64,000 nt of DNA from Talpa occidentalis (Eukaryota; Chordata; Mammalia; Eulipotyphla; Talpidae): assembly GCF_014898055.3 (NCBI RefSeq), contig NW_023601104.1, positions 39,434,210 through 39,498,209 of the forward strand, given 5' to 3'. Below the pieces are notes generated by a model. That model saw nothing but the letters and a program-made list of their open reading frames with translations, did not search any database and was not told where the DNA came from. Both the position numbers and the translations under genes were made by a program. Positions within the stretch are counted from its first letter, which is position 1; the number at the start of each line of letters is the position of its first letter. Below, in pieces: positions 12,404 to 23,486 of this stretch.

Positions 12404-13990
12404 GGCAAAGGCCATGCTACTCATGTTGTCTGACAAAGGTCCGGGCATGGGGCAGATTCTTGAAAAGTCAGGAATCTCGGTAGCTGACTCCTGTTAGATT
12501 CTTCTCACTGTTTATGGCTGGTTTCTACCATACATGGCAATTGTTTCAATACGCATTTAAAAGTAAAACTGCAAATGCTGTTTGATCAATTACTGAATAA
12601 CCAATTTGATGGTAAATGGCACTGCGTGATACAAATAATACATTTTCTAAAAAATTAGTAATTCTCTGCCAAAAAGCAGTAATTCAACTTTTGGCCTTAC
12701 ATTAGCAAGTGAAAAACTTCCAGGAACAAAAGGCTGTAAACATCCCTGGCCAAGTCTTTGATATGCGTTTGGGGTCTTTTGAGGCAAGAGCTAAATGGAG
12801 AAGAAAATTCTTTTGCTTTGAAGTTAGAGATAGCAGCTGGATGGCAGCCATGAACCATGCTCCAAGTTTAAGGAAATTCCTGATAAGCCAGGAGGCTCTA
12901 TAGCCGGCTCCTGCTAAATTCTTCCTGTTTGTTTAGGGCTGATTCCCCTGGATGTGACAATTGGTATGGTAGCTGTTAGAGTATGCATTCAAGAATAAGT
13001 CAACAACGATTTTGTGACTGATTGAGCTAATAACCAGGGTAGCACAAATAGTGCATTTGGAAATAGTCAGTGTTACAACAACTGATATGTCACATATAAC
13101 CATTCTGGGAACCAAAAGCTGTAACCATCTCCGGCCCTGCCTCCTATGAAATATTTGTAGTTCCTTAAAATAACAATCAGCAATCTTACAGAAAAAGGAA
13201 TTTTCCCTTGATCCATAAAGTTAGATATGGAAACTAGGCTGACAAGATAAGTAGAGGAGTAATAGGTAGAAAAAACTCTTTTGTTAGATTAAGAGAATTC
13301 CTCCCTTAATGGAGAGCTTGGGTTTAGAGAAAAGCCAGTGCAGCTTGCCCTCTTGCCAGCATTGACATCCTCCAGGCCCTTGGTTCCTTAATATTGAATC
13401 AATATCTTATTAAAACAATATATTATTAGATGATGATTTCTCTATGAAAGCCATCTGTTTTTACTTTAATATATGGTTATATGTTAGCAGGTTAGTTAGA
13501 AAAAATCCCTTTGTCTTCCTTCCCCAAAAAAACTTCCCGTCCTTTAATTCCCCCAGCCTTTAGTTAATCATTCACTACGGTAAACATAGAAATGTTGGTT
13601 TCAGTCACATAAGTTTTTTTCTAGCAATAAGATGACTGTTTGGTTGTTAAAGATATATGGCTATTCTAAGAACACTTTTGTTTAGCAACTGTGCCTTCCT
13701 TAAAACAAAGAATAATAAATGTCAGGACCTCTTCAGGAGGGCAAATAGACCCTTGGCTCTTCTTGAGAAATATGTAACGATTGTTATCTTCTTGCTTTAA
13801 TGCATATGCTTATGCACTCTCATGGTTTGCTTGAAATGTATAAATAAAGAGCTGCTGAGACCCTCAGCAGGAGATACTTGCACAAGACATTGTGTGTGTG
13901 TGTCTGCCTCATTCCTCAATTAAACTGATGCCTCCCATCCTTCAGGAACCCCTGACACCCAGTTTGCCAAGGCTGCCCACCCCACCCGCA
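12404..13990 (+). mobile_element. Long solo LTR (1.59 kb, class II-like)
   Basis: Runs from TGGCAAAGGCC to CCACCCGCA and is flanked by the perfect 6-bp target duplication ATTCCA (12398-12403, 13991-13996). The unoccupied site is present once in block Y2 at 55,499-55,504. Six-base duplications are typical of betaretrovirus-like (class II) integrases. It contains an internal near-tandem duplication (about 12,480-12,745 with 12,898-13,140) and a TATAAATAAAG core near 13,840. It is a solo element, since no internal viral genes are seen. Confidence 0.88.
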
Positions 13991-14790
13991 ATTCCAGAAC
14001 TTACATTTTCAAGTGCTTTAAGGTTTACTGTTTTTTTATCTGATTCTCACAATCTTGTGAGTTCAGGCAAGTATTTGAAGTATTTTACATAGCATTCTTT
14101 AAAGAGATAAGTGTCAGAAAGTTTCAGTGACCTTTCCAAAATCAGAAGCTAAAAAGTGAGAAGCAGCCTAGAATAATTACCCATAAAAATATAACCTCAC
14201 CCCACTAGAAAGCCATTTCATGACAAACGAAAAATCACACAAGTCTTTTCTCGGGCTCTCATTCCGCCTGTTCATAATCATCTCACTTGGCCCCATCACT
14301 GAACCTCCGTCCCCCTCTTCTCCCGAAGTCCAAGAAGGGCCACCGGGATCCCTCTGACCCCAAGGGGATCCTTGTGTTTAGTTGTGAATCCTAGTATCCC
14401 GTCTCCTTTACTAGGCCCGGGGCAGGTAGAGTTGGGGTTCTGGCACTGGAGAGAAATCGAACATCTCTCCTCTAAGGTGTGCCAGTGCCATACTCACTGC
14501 AGGAAGGGACTAGAACTGTCCCAGGGAGTAACAGGAACTGTCCCCCAATCTCCCAAGGGTGACAGTTCAGACATTCAGTTCTAGACTCAACAACCTCCAG
14601 CTATGTGTGTAGAGATGGCCCGGAGTCCTTAGGAAAATCAGACCCATGCAGAGCCTGGAGGGTGAAGGAAATAAAGAGGCAGCCCCAGCTCCTGGGGACC
14701 CCAAATGACTGACTCTCCTCCTTGTGCCTCCTTTTCACTGGGGTCATTGTCAAAGAGGAACATTGTACCCATTTATCCAGAAAAGTAGTG

Positions 14791-14850
14791 GTGAATCCTC
14801 TCACACACACCCCACACCTCTGGCCTATATCCTAGTTATTCTATATAAAA
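14791..14850 (+). mobile_element. SINE tail left at a deletion junction
   Basis: GGTGAATCCTCTCAC...CTCTGGCCTATATCC is the 3' part of the SINE. In block Y2 the sequence left of this point (AAGCAGTGG, 56,310) and the SINE tail (58,010) are 1.7 kb apart. Here they are joined at a shared TGG. Confidence 0.75.
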
Positions 14851-15500
14851 ACATTTTTTAATTAATTTAAAAAATGAGATGAGAATTCTAAAAAAATAAT
14901 TAAAATTCTACATGATCCACTTCTGTGCATTTATCCACTTCTGTGCATTAATCCAAGAATACGAAAACACTCATTTGAAGATACATGTTCCCATTTCTTC
15001 AAAGTATGATTTACAATAGCTTGGAGGTAGCCTAAGACTCCCCGGACAGATGACTGGAGAGAGGGGGTGCATATACTCACTGCGATACAGCTCAGCTGTT
15101 AAAAAAAAAAAAAGATGAAGCCATGCTATTAGCCACAGCATGGATGGATCTGGAGGGTTTTATGCTTAGTGAAGTCAGTCAGATGGAGAAAGGCACATAT
15201 ATGATCTCACTCATATGTGCTACATAGAGAAACAAAGCAAGCAAATGGCCTATATTATTAAAAATAATACTTTGTACATAAGATGAAATTAGTGGTTACA
15301 AGAAGGGCAGGGGAGTCAGGGGTGAGCAAATCAGGTCAAAGGGGTCAACTATATGGTGAGGTACAGAAGAGGACTGGTAGCAGTAAAATGTAGTATACAC
15401 AGATGTGGATTTATAATGATGTGTACCTGAAACTTATGTAATGTTATAATACAATATTACTTCAATTTGAAAAATGTTTACTTTTTAAAGTCAACCTTGA
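14851..15500 (+). mobile_element. Old L1 3' end
   Basis: Shows the degenerate L1 signature in order: an ATAGC..GAGGTAGCCTAA stretch, GATGACTGGAG, ACAGCATGGATGGATCTGGAGGG, AGTGAAGTCAGTCAG, GTGGTTACAAGAAGGG and a CTGAAACTTATGTAATGTTAT tail. Part of it is shared with Y2 (58,140-58,310), so it predates the block duplication. Confidence 0.75.
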
Positions 15501-15539
15501 GCAACGTGGAGGTAACTTCCTGAAAATCCTTTCAGGCCT

Positions 15540-15890
15540 GCCCTCTAACCATGCTGAATCATGGCCAGCCACCTCCAGGTCTTGTTCTGGACTTGCTCCA
15601 CCCTCCCCAATTTGGTCTTCTAGGAAAACTGTTGCTAATCATTCCAGATTCATCTGGTGTCATTTCCTGCAGGAAACCTTACCTGTCCCTTGCCATACCT
15701 CTCCAGGCCTGCACTTATGCCCCCTTCTTCCTGCTCACCTTGGTATTATTATCGCTAATAGTTATGTTTTCCCCCAGCAGACTTGTCAGTTCCTGAAGGA
15801 TGCAATCTAGAACATCAATTTCTGCGTCTCTGCCTAGAGTGTTATCTGTCAGATGGAAGAGACTCTATAAATGTTTACAGAATGAAGTTG
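15540..15890. repeat. Ancient interspersed repeat, possibly L2/MIR-like
   Basis: CAGGCCTGC...GCTCCACCC...CTGTCAGTTCCTGAAGG...CTCTATAAATGTTTACAGAATGAA resembles the end of ancient mammalian non-LTR repeats. The matching piece in Y2 is 58,355-58,700. An open frame beginning with the residues NHGQPPPGLVL is kept in both copies but accumulates frame differences, so it is not a gene. Confidence 0.45.
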
Positions 15891-17408
15891 GGCTAATGTG
15901 TCAAAGGACATAAACATCCTATTGGATCCTGATATAGTGCAAAGAGTCCTCCATGAAGTTTGCACCTATTTACAATGCCATCTACAATGTATAAATATAA
16001 GTCTCACTGCCACCTTTCTACTTTACTGGGAGAAACTGTGTCCTTCGGTTTGAACATGCATTTCTTTACTAGTGAGGTTAAACAATTTCCCCAATGTTCA
16101 TTTCACTGCTCATACACCTCCACTGTGAATTGCCTCTTTATGTCCCAATAATGATTTCCTACAGCTTGCCAAAGTGAATTTCTTTCTTCCCCTAAGCAAG
16201 GAGCCGCAGTTCCAATCTTGTAACTGAGTGAAGGACATTTTTCCTAATCTATGTAAATTCATATCAATTTGCCCCAGAAGGAGAGTTTACAATGTAAGTG
16301 TGCTACATACGCCTAAGGCAGTTAATATTCTCTACATTACAGACTCTGCCTTCTTGGTAGCAGCTACAGATGAGAAATCGAGTCTGTGTTTTCAGCAAGT
16401 AGTTAAAATTTCTGGAAAAGTGCAAGTCTATCAAAATGATCCTTTCTTTTTATTCCTTCAACCGTTTAAGTTTATTCTCTGAAACATCTTCCTTTATGGA
16501 GAGGGAAAGCAGGAGTAGGAGCATGGCTCAAGGTCAGGCCACCCTGCAAAATGGCACAGCAGCTTTGTAGGCAGTTGGTTAAGTAGTTGTTGTGACATAA
16601 ATTTGCATGTCAAAGCTTTTTCCAAAAAATGTAGCCTGAGATCTTATTCTATCCCTACACTGTCACAATAAGCCTCCTCATTGCCTCCCATCCACAGTTA
16701 TTTAAAGGATACATTGTTTTAGCAGTGACAGTGACTTTATAGTACATGCCATATAGCATCAGGTAAATCTATAGACCCCGTGATATGCCACATGATTCAG
16801 TTTGGCATAGTTTCACCCACGGGCATTGAAGTCTGCCCTGGTCCATTTCAAAGTTCACATGTACTGCCAGGCTCCATTTTTTAGGCCAGAGATTTTTATC
16901 CCTTTATCTCTGAAGAAGCAGCTTCTAACAATGTGAACTCTGGGCCAGGCTTCCTGACTCAAGTCGAAACCACCCTCTTATTTCCATACAAAGCCAACTC
17001 AACTGCTTATCTGTATTTTGTCCCAAGAACATTTCTAAACTAGGCTCTGCATGACCAATGATTCTAAACCTTTCCTGCCCTGAAAACCTTCTCCCCCTTT
17101 TCTGGACTCTAAAGAAACTCTTCTTAAAATTAACCAATTCTCGGGCATTTAGTGACAGGTCTCCTCAGATATCCATTCCATTTACTAAAATATATTTGAT
17201 GAGCAGCTTATTAGGAATCTACTATGACTTTGTGTAAGTGCTAGAAATAAAGCCAGAACAACTTTTAGACCTGGGAAAGAGGAAGATCCCCCATGACCAC
17301 CTCACATTGTAACTAATCCAAACAAACAAAACAATAAATTTCTCAAAGAATAAAAAGGCATTCTGTCACTTGGGATCCACTGCAACCTATAACCCTAACC
17401 CTCTGCTC
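15891..17408. other. Block Y1 sequence without genes
   Basis: Aligns with 58,700-58,945 and 59,905-61,667. It contains the single, unoccupied AATT site (16,128-16,131) where Y2 carries an inverted LTR. No gene is recognised. Confidence 0.6.
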
Positions 17409-17412
17409 TCAT

Positions 17413-18009
17413 TGTAACAGGGTGGTCCCCAGGAAAGGGGGAGGTTCCAGCTTCCCTGCCCCACCCAAGGAAGGGTGGAGCTGAGCAGGGAGAGAAGAAG
17501 CTGCAGAAGAGACTGAGGAAGGAAGGAAGCAGGATGGGGCCAGGAGACCTGGAAGAGGTGCATGGAGCCTAGAGACACGTGAAGAAACTGCGCTTGTCTT
17601 TTGGTCGTGGACTGGGTGACACAGATGTGGGTGAGACCCGTGGGGAGGTGACCATGGCAGCTTTTATCTTGATGTTGATTTTGCTCTTTTCCTTCCGGGC
17701 TTGTCCAGTTGTTTGTGACCCTTTTTTGTGGGTCCCCACTGGAAGATGTTTTAGACTTGTGGTAGACTTTGGGGCCTTGTTCTGGGCCGATCCCATATGG
17801 ATGGACTTTTACCCACGAGGGGACGGGTAACTTTGGGTGCTTCATTTAGAAACTAGACTCTTTGCCTTACCTGTATTGTTTTTTAGTTTAATTAAAGTTC
17901 CTTCCCATTAAAGTCTCCTATGTTTTGTGTTGATGCGGCGGATGGCAGAACCCATGTAGAATAGGCAGGTTTGCAGGGTTTGGGCTGACCCTCTCCCTGT
18001 CCTATAACA
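17413..18009 (+). mobile_element. Solo LTR (TGTAACAGGG family) in Y1
   Basis: 597 bp from TGTAACAGGG to CCTATAACA. It has the perfect target duplication TCAT (17409-17412, 18010-18013). The intact, empty site CTCTGCTCTCATGACTGAC is present at about 61,672 in Y2. It is the same family as 6,748-7,331. Confidence 0.95.
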
Positions 18010-18499
18010 TCATGACTGACAAGACTCTAACTCAAAGAAAACACTTCTCCACATCTTTTGCCCAAGATTCCTAAAAGGTGACTACATCTAGAGACAAGTC
18101 TTTGTAAGTTGTGCCTCTGCCAGGACAGACACTGCCTCCATGTGCTGATGGTTCAGGGCAGTAATGTACATAGGTGAAAGAAGCACTAACTTGTCAAATT
18201 CTCTCTGACAGAGAGCACAACTGCGATGCCTTTTAAGATGATGATGCATCCTGGTGCCTGAATCTATTTTTGTCTTACCCTTCACAATCCTGTGCATAGT
18301 TTTAAAGGTTCTCACAAGTGAGCACAGTATTCACAATTGTATACAGTGCTAGAATACATGCTGCAATATTCAACCATCTCTTTACTCTTAAATTTGTGCA
18401 CATGTAAGTTTGGACAACATCTGTGAAACATGACGCTAATTATAATACTTTATGTCTCTAGATACTGTTTTAAGAAGTTGCAAAACTTAAACTTAATAG

Positions 18500-18973
18500 T
18501 GTTAGGGGGAAATGATGTCCTGAGTTAGTCCCATACAGGCTTTGTGGACTCCACCCCCACTCCAAACTAAAGCCATCAAGACTTTGGGAAAGACAAATCC
18601 CATCACCACCAAAGGGAGGGTGGCTGGGACCTGAGGGTGGAGTTGGGCAGCCAGGTTGGATATAAAAACCAAACACGTGGGCCTTGGGCTCTCTGGCTCC
18701 CGATTGCTCGCCTCCTGGCTTCACCGCTCCTGGCTGGCGGCCAACTCTGAGAGCGCCATTTTGGGATTCCTGATCGGGTAGGACTCATTTAAAACTTTGT
18801 CTCCCACTTTTCTCCCAGAGCTGTACATTTCCTCATTTCCCCTTCCCTTGTAAATAAACCTTTTATTAACCTTTCACGTGTGCCTGCAGTAGAGCATTGA
18901 TAAGTCCTTTTAAGCGCGCGGGTGAGGACCCACAGTCAGGCACCCCGTTTTGTATCGGGGTTGCTCTACAACA
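18500..18973 (+). mobile_element. Solo LTR (TGTTAGGGGG family) in Y1
   Basis: 474 bp from TGTTAGGGGGAAA to CTACAACA, with a TATAAAAACC promoter motif and an AATAAACC poly(A) motif. It is flanked by ATAG (18496-18499, 18974-18977). Y2 has the empty site (TTAATAGTATTCC, near 62,160). Related copies lie at 33,291, 58,946 and 59,209. Confidence 0.95.
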
Positions 18974-19118
18974 ATAGCACTCCTATATTAAATATAACCC
19001 ATAAAATATACTGCAATAATGTTAATTTAACATTTGCAAGCCCATTATATTTTTTAACACAACATGTAAAGCACACATTCTTTTCCAAATCTATGTGCTA
19101 CTTTAAGAATTGTATTGA

Positions 19119-19422
19119 GGGCCTCCCCGGTGTCACAGCGGTTGAGCGTTGGGTTGCAAAGCTGCCTGCAGCCTCTGCAGCACCGGTTCGATCCCCAGCA
19201 CCGGTTCGGTCCCCGGCTGCTTCCCGGCCACTGGAGGAGGGTCCCACATCAAGTGCAGACCTCTCCTGCCACCTGCTGCTCCCCTCAGCAGTGTACTTCG
19301 GTCCTTCTGCCTGCTCTGCTCCCAGCTCTGGCTCTGGTGAATTCTCACCCTCCGGCACTTCTGACTGTACTCAGTGCTTGTATAAATAAATAAATAAATA
19401 AATCTTTAAAAAAAAAAAAAAA
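19119..19422 (+). mobile_element. tRNA-derived SINE in Y1
   Basis: Full length with a poly(A) tail. It is flanked by AAGAATTGTATTGA (19105-19118) and AAGAATTATATTGA (19423-19436), which differ by one base. Y2 is empty at the matching position (ACTTTAAGAATTATATAAC, about 62,570). It carries a small internal duplication of the CACCGGTTCG B-box region. Confidence 0.93.
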
Positions 19423-19550
19423 AAGAATTATATTGACAACACTAGTTGCTGAAGCATTGACAAAGCAACATATCTTCAAATTCAAATTAATTTTTAAAAA
19501 TGCCTGATAATTGCAATGATCAAGAAAGACTGATGAATTTGACAGAATGG

Positions 19551-20200
19551 AGAGCAGAATAGGCGGATTGCCTGAGGGGAGCAGCGGATGGAACATACTT
19601 AGTCTAAGTTTATGTAACACGTATAAGTAGGTATTAATTTTCTCCAGTATTAAGGGCCAGCAATAACGCTGGCTGGAAACAATAAAGCTGACTTCTATGT
19701 GCAGTGATTTTCAGGATTTCAGTACATGGAAAACACTTGACGGGTCATCTTCATAGTGGGTAAATAATACCCCAAGCACCTCTGGGGCCAGTGACCACGT
19801 GCACATCTGGAAGATTTGGGTGCCACCTGTCAATAACAGAAGTCCCAAAATGAAGTCCTTCATTCTGGACCCCTGACCTATTCATTCTGGACCCCTCTCC
19901 CAAAAGTGTAATCCTAAAGAAACTAATCTGAGGTTTCCAGGTCAGCATCAATGAGGTAAACTACATAAGACACCCCTGTCTCCCCTGAGGAAAGATGTTT
20001 TTACTTGAAATAATCCTTTCTTTTGCTAATAACAGACAGTCCCAGTGTCTATCTGCCTACAAATACACTCCATAATATACAAGCTCTTGCAGTACCTAGA
20101 CTGGATGCTGCCTGACTCGTAAATTTTTTTATAAAGCCAATTAGATCTCTAAATTTGTGAATTTGGTGTATTAGGATACCCTAGAGCCTCCACGCCATGC
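19551..20200. other. No gene; small reverse SINE fragment at about 19,550-19,592
   Basis: GAGCAGAATAGGCGGATTG followed by a GAGGGGAGCAGCGG-type core is a short minus-strand SINE piece. The rest shows no recognised feature. Confidence 0.4.
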
Positions 20201-20639
20201 AGTAGCTTCCGTGCTAGCTCCAAGGAGCGCTGATGGCACGTTCAGAGTGAGCTGCCCAACAGCTCCACGCACAGGACCCGCTGTTGTTCTTTTGTTCCTC
20301 CACATACGGAATTCATTGATAGCGGTAGATGATTGGAACATACTTGATGCACCGAATGAGGGACTAGTTTCTAAAAGTGTTCAAACACACAGAAGACCAT
20401 GCAACCGTTAACTAGCGGGAGATACACGCCTTGCCAAAATATATTGTTAGCAGTGGGGAAAAAAGGAGCAGGACGTTGTGTATTGGGTGCTCCTACCTGC
20501 GGGATAAACGGGGCGGTGCACGCAAACAACACCGCGCACACCAACAAGCTGATAGAAATGCGCAGAGCGTGAAAGGACACCAACAAACTGAGCACTCATC
20601 ACTTTCAGAAACAAAATAAAATTGGGACTTAACAGACAA

Positions 20640-21060
20640 AGGCAAAAAGGAGGCACTTCTCACTGTGTCCCCTTCCCAACGCTTGACGCCCACCTGGACC
20701 ATCCGCGCGCACCGTCCAGTGGAAACGCCCAGGACGCGTCACACCGCCCTGCTCAGCGCCCAGGCGGGTCTCCAGCAGGAGAAAGTCACCCGAAGAGCTG
20801 ACGCAATGACACCCGAAACCACCCAAATGAGCGGCCAGATTTGGCCCCAAGGAGACACTTTGCTCTTGGCACAGAAAAGGGGCGCGCTCCGGGGCGCTGC
20901 TCACTCCCCCCGCCCGGCCTCACCCCCACCCCACTGCGGGGGCTCCTCAGTGCGCCGGTTGCGTCTTTTTGCGGGGAGAGCGCGCATCCCGGGGCGGCGC
21001 AGAGCAGGAGAGAAAGCTGGGGATCCGCTCCTGGCAGAAGGGTAAGAATCTTGCGCTTTG
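20640..21060 (+). promoter_or_regulatory. CpG-rich segment with a possible splice donor
   Basis: A dense CpG stretch (CGCGCGCACCG, GGGGCGCGCTCCGGGGCG, AGCGCGCATCCCGGGGCG) stands out in an otherwise CpG-poor window. It ends at AGAAGGGTAAGAATC, which could be a splice donor for a plus-strand transcript. It could be a CpG-island promoter, or the 5' end of a retroelement. An open frame across it (20,665-21,045) has no recognised protein homology and is expected from the high GC content. Confidence 0.45.
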
Positions 21061-21137
21061 CAACAGACCTGTTTTTTTTAACTATTTAAATCCCATGTGT
21101 CTGTTTTTCTGTTTTTTATCTCCGGACTCAAAGAGTT

Positions 21138-22374
21138 GTTTGTTGTTGTTGTTGCTTATTTTTATATTCCCCATACAGTTGCAACCCCCTGATTTTGACC
21201 CCAACCCCTCCTTTCCCCGCCCCCCCCCCAAAGTGTGTCTCTGGTTCATAGTTGTTTGTTGATTTTGATTTTTTTCTTTCTTATAGTTATTTTTTTTCCT
21301 GGTCCCTTATTTAAGTTTTCTAGATTCCTGCTATGAGTGAGACCATCCGGTATTTTTCTTTTTCTTTTTGGCTTATTTCGCTGAGCATGATCCCTTCCAG
21401 CGCCATCCATGTTGCTGCAAATTGCATGTGTTTATCTTTTTTGAATGCTGAGTAATATTCCATGGTGTATATGCACCACATCTTCTTGATCCAGTCATCT
21501 ATTTTTGGGCATTTGGGTTGTTTCCAAAGCTTAGCTATTGTAAATTGTGCTGCTATAAACATAGGAGTGCAGGTGCTCTTTGGAATTGATGTTTCTGTGT
21601 CCTTTGGGTAAATACCTAGGAGTGGAATTGCTGGATCATATGGAAGCTCTCTTTTTAGTAGGTCCAGAAATCTCCACACAGCTTTCCATAGTGGTTGGAC
21701 CAGTTTGCACTCCCACCAGCGGGCAGGAGAGTTCCTTTTTCTCCACATCCTCATTTGTTGTTGCTGGTATTTTTAGTATGTGCCATTCTCACTGGTGTGA
21801 GATGGTATCTCATTGTAGTTTTGATTTGCATTTCCCTGATTGCAAATGACATTGAACATTTTTTCATATGCCTGGTGGCCATTTGTATTTTCTCTTCAGA
21901 GAAGTTTCTTTTTAGCTCTTCTGCCCATTTTTTGACTGGATTATTTTCTTTGTTTTTGTTGACTCTCATCAGCTCTTTGTAGATTTTTTGTGATCAGCCC
22001 TTTATCATTAGTGTTGTGTGCAAAAATTTTCTCCCAGTCGGTGGGGTTTCTCTTTGTTTTGGTTATTGTCTCTTTTGCTGCAGAAGCTCTTTAATTTGGT
22101 GTAGTCCCAGCTGTTGATCTTTGCCTTCACTATCACTGCTTTGGGTGATGTGTCTGTAAAGATGTCTTTGATGTGCATATCACGTAGTGTTTCGCCTATA
22201 TTTCCTTCTATATATTTTGTGGTTTCAGGTCTTATGTCTAGTTCTTTAATCCTTTGAGTTGGTTTTTGTGCATGGTGTGAGGTAGTGGTCAAGCTTCATT
22301 CTTTTGCATGTAGCGACCCAGTTTTCCCAGCACCATTTATTGAACAAACTTTCTTTGCTCCACTGCATATTCAT
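21138..22374 (-). mobile_element. 5'-truncated L1 (ORF2 C-terminus and 3' UTR)
   Basis: Minus-strand frames encode the end of ORF2: [49 protein letters not shown] and the final SLIAGI. Upstream is the stretch containing KAKINSWDYTKLKSFCS. The 3' UTR reads GTATGGGGAATATAAAAATA and ends in a CAA-type tail. Target duplication CGGACTCAAAGAGTT (21123-21137 and 22375-22389) marks a clean insertion. Frame breaks make ORF2 non-functional. Confidence 0.93.
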
Positions 22375-22389
22375 CGGACTCAAAGAGTT

Positions 22390-23070
22390 TTTTAAAGATC
22401 AAGCCCCTCAGTCTAAGTGCAGGAGACAGCCTGAGCTCCCGCGTGCAGCAAGCCCGTGGCGCCCTCTGCCGGCCAGCGCTGCGGCTGCACCTCTGCAGGA
22501 GAAGGAGGTGGAGCTGCCAGGGAGAAGCAGCAACTCGCCTGGATCAAGATCAGAAGTTTCCGAAATTTTTTTTAAAGATTTATTTATTTATTTGTTTGTT
22601 TGTTTGTTTATTTATTTATACAAGCACTGGGTACAGTCAGAAGCACGGGAGGGTGAGAGAATTCACCAGAGCCAGAGCGGGGAGCAGAGCAGGCAGAAGG
22701 ACCGAAGTACACTGCTGAGGGCAGCAGCGGGCGGCAGGAGAGGTCTGCGCGCCATGTGGGACCCTCCTCCCGTGGCCGGGGAGCAGCCGAGGATTGAACC
22801 GGCGCTGCAGAGGCTGCGGGCAGCTTCGCAACTCAGCACTCAACCGCTGCGCCACCGGGGAAGCCCTAGAAGTTTCCGAATTTTTGATAGATTGGAGCAA
22901 GGGATCAAATTGGCACAGAAAGCATCACCCTACTGTGTGGCCAAGATGTTCTCTCACCCCCACATGGCGGGTGTTCTCGAAATAGATGTTCGCCCACCCC
23001 CACCCTGCACATGGCGCACCTGCCTAAGGTTGTCCAGGTGAAGGGAAATTTGCTGACATGAAGTGAAACA
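22390..23070 (+). repeat. Repeat shared with 54.17-54.51 kb, split by a SINE
   Basis: The two copies share GCAAGCCC.TGGCGCCCTCTGC, CACCTCTGC or GCCTCTGCTGG, GGATCA..GAAG, GGATCAAA.TGGC.CAGAAAGC and AGAAAGCATCACCCTA, and the AGGTGAA.GGGAA..TGCTGAC end, in order. The type is not identified; an L1 5' UTR or an LTR are options. The 245-codon frame crossing it is half SINE and is not a gene. Confidence 0.7.
22566..22866 (-). mobile_element. tRNA-derived SINE
   Basis: Full-length minus-strand copy with target duplication AGAAGTTTCCGAA (22552-22564, 22868-22880). Confidence 0.95.
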
Positions 23071-23129
23071 GCAGAGCTTGTGTTCCTCCACCCCCACTCG
23101 GTGCCCATTAGTATAAACCATGAGCTACC

Positions 23130-23486
23130 ATGGTTAATGTAGTTTTCTGGGCAGAGGGGGTGAGGGCGAGTAGAGGTGTCCATCTGTGCCCAGCTGGAAG
23201 GCTTCCCAGTTCTGGAGAACAAGGGGGACCGCCTGAACCTGGAGGAGAAGGAAGCCCCTATTTTGGCAATGGGCCTCCCCAGTCCCGGCCGCTTCCTGCC
23301 CACCCTCCACCCCCACTCCAGGGGCTTGCAAATGAGCATGTAGCAGGTATATATACATTACAGCCTGTCCTGTGGGTAGGGGTTATGTAGTGGCACTAAA
23401 GATAGAACAAAACCCATTTCCCTTTTCAAGAAAAAAGAGAGACCATATTTCATGGCATCATATTGCTTTCCTCCAGGTAGAGGTGA
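23130..23486. repeat. Copy of the RNASE1 upstream segment without its gene
   Basis: Aligns with 30,860-31,202 in the same orientation. If the whole locus had been copied, a ribonuclease gene would be expected on the minus strand near 22 kb. That stretch instead holds the repeat shared with 54.2 kb, a SINE and an L1. No ribonuclease coding sequence (HMD, CKPVNTF or VPVH region) is visible there. The best reading is a remnant of a duplicated RNase locus whose gene was lost; a copied upstream piece alone is the alternative. Confidence 0.75.

Larger units (their letters stand above)
12046..19550. repeat. Duplicated block Y1 (pairs with Y2, 55.16-62.83 kb)
   Basis: The alignable pieces run in the same order and orientation in both copies: 12,046-12,403 with 55,160-55,504; 13,991-14,790 with 55,499-56,310; 15,250-17,412 with 58,140-61,670; 18,010-18,499 with 61,672-62,170; and 18,974-19,550 with 62,170-62,830. 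Y1 carries four insertions absent from Y2: a 1.59-kb LTR, two solo LTRs and a SINE. Y2 carries its own set. No protein gene is recognised in either copy. Confidence 0.92.

Noticed and set aside
15551..15796. Frame conserved between Y1 and Y2 (HGQPPPGLVL...)
   Set aside because: The similarity follows from the block duplication. The frames differ in length and diverge by frameshift, and the sequence looks like an ancient repeat.
17390..17402. Telomere-like CCCTAACCCT in Y1 and Y2
   Set aside because: Only one and a half units in each copy, and inherited by duplication. Not an interstitial telomere.
17387..17845. 152-codon minus-strand frame similar to frames at 6,913-7,374
   Set aside because: Both lie within solo LTRs of one family, so the similarity is LTR identity and not a conserved protein.
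19098..19393. Several overlapping frames with the same RSCPQPLQRRFDP-like peptide, repeated across the window
   Set aside because: All are translations of the tRNA-derived SINE in different frames.
22304..23041. 245-codon open frame on the plus strand
   Set aside because: It crosses the unidentified repeat and a reverse SINE. Its middle is the usual SINE translation seen in many other copies, and no family features are present.
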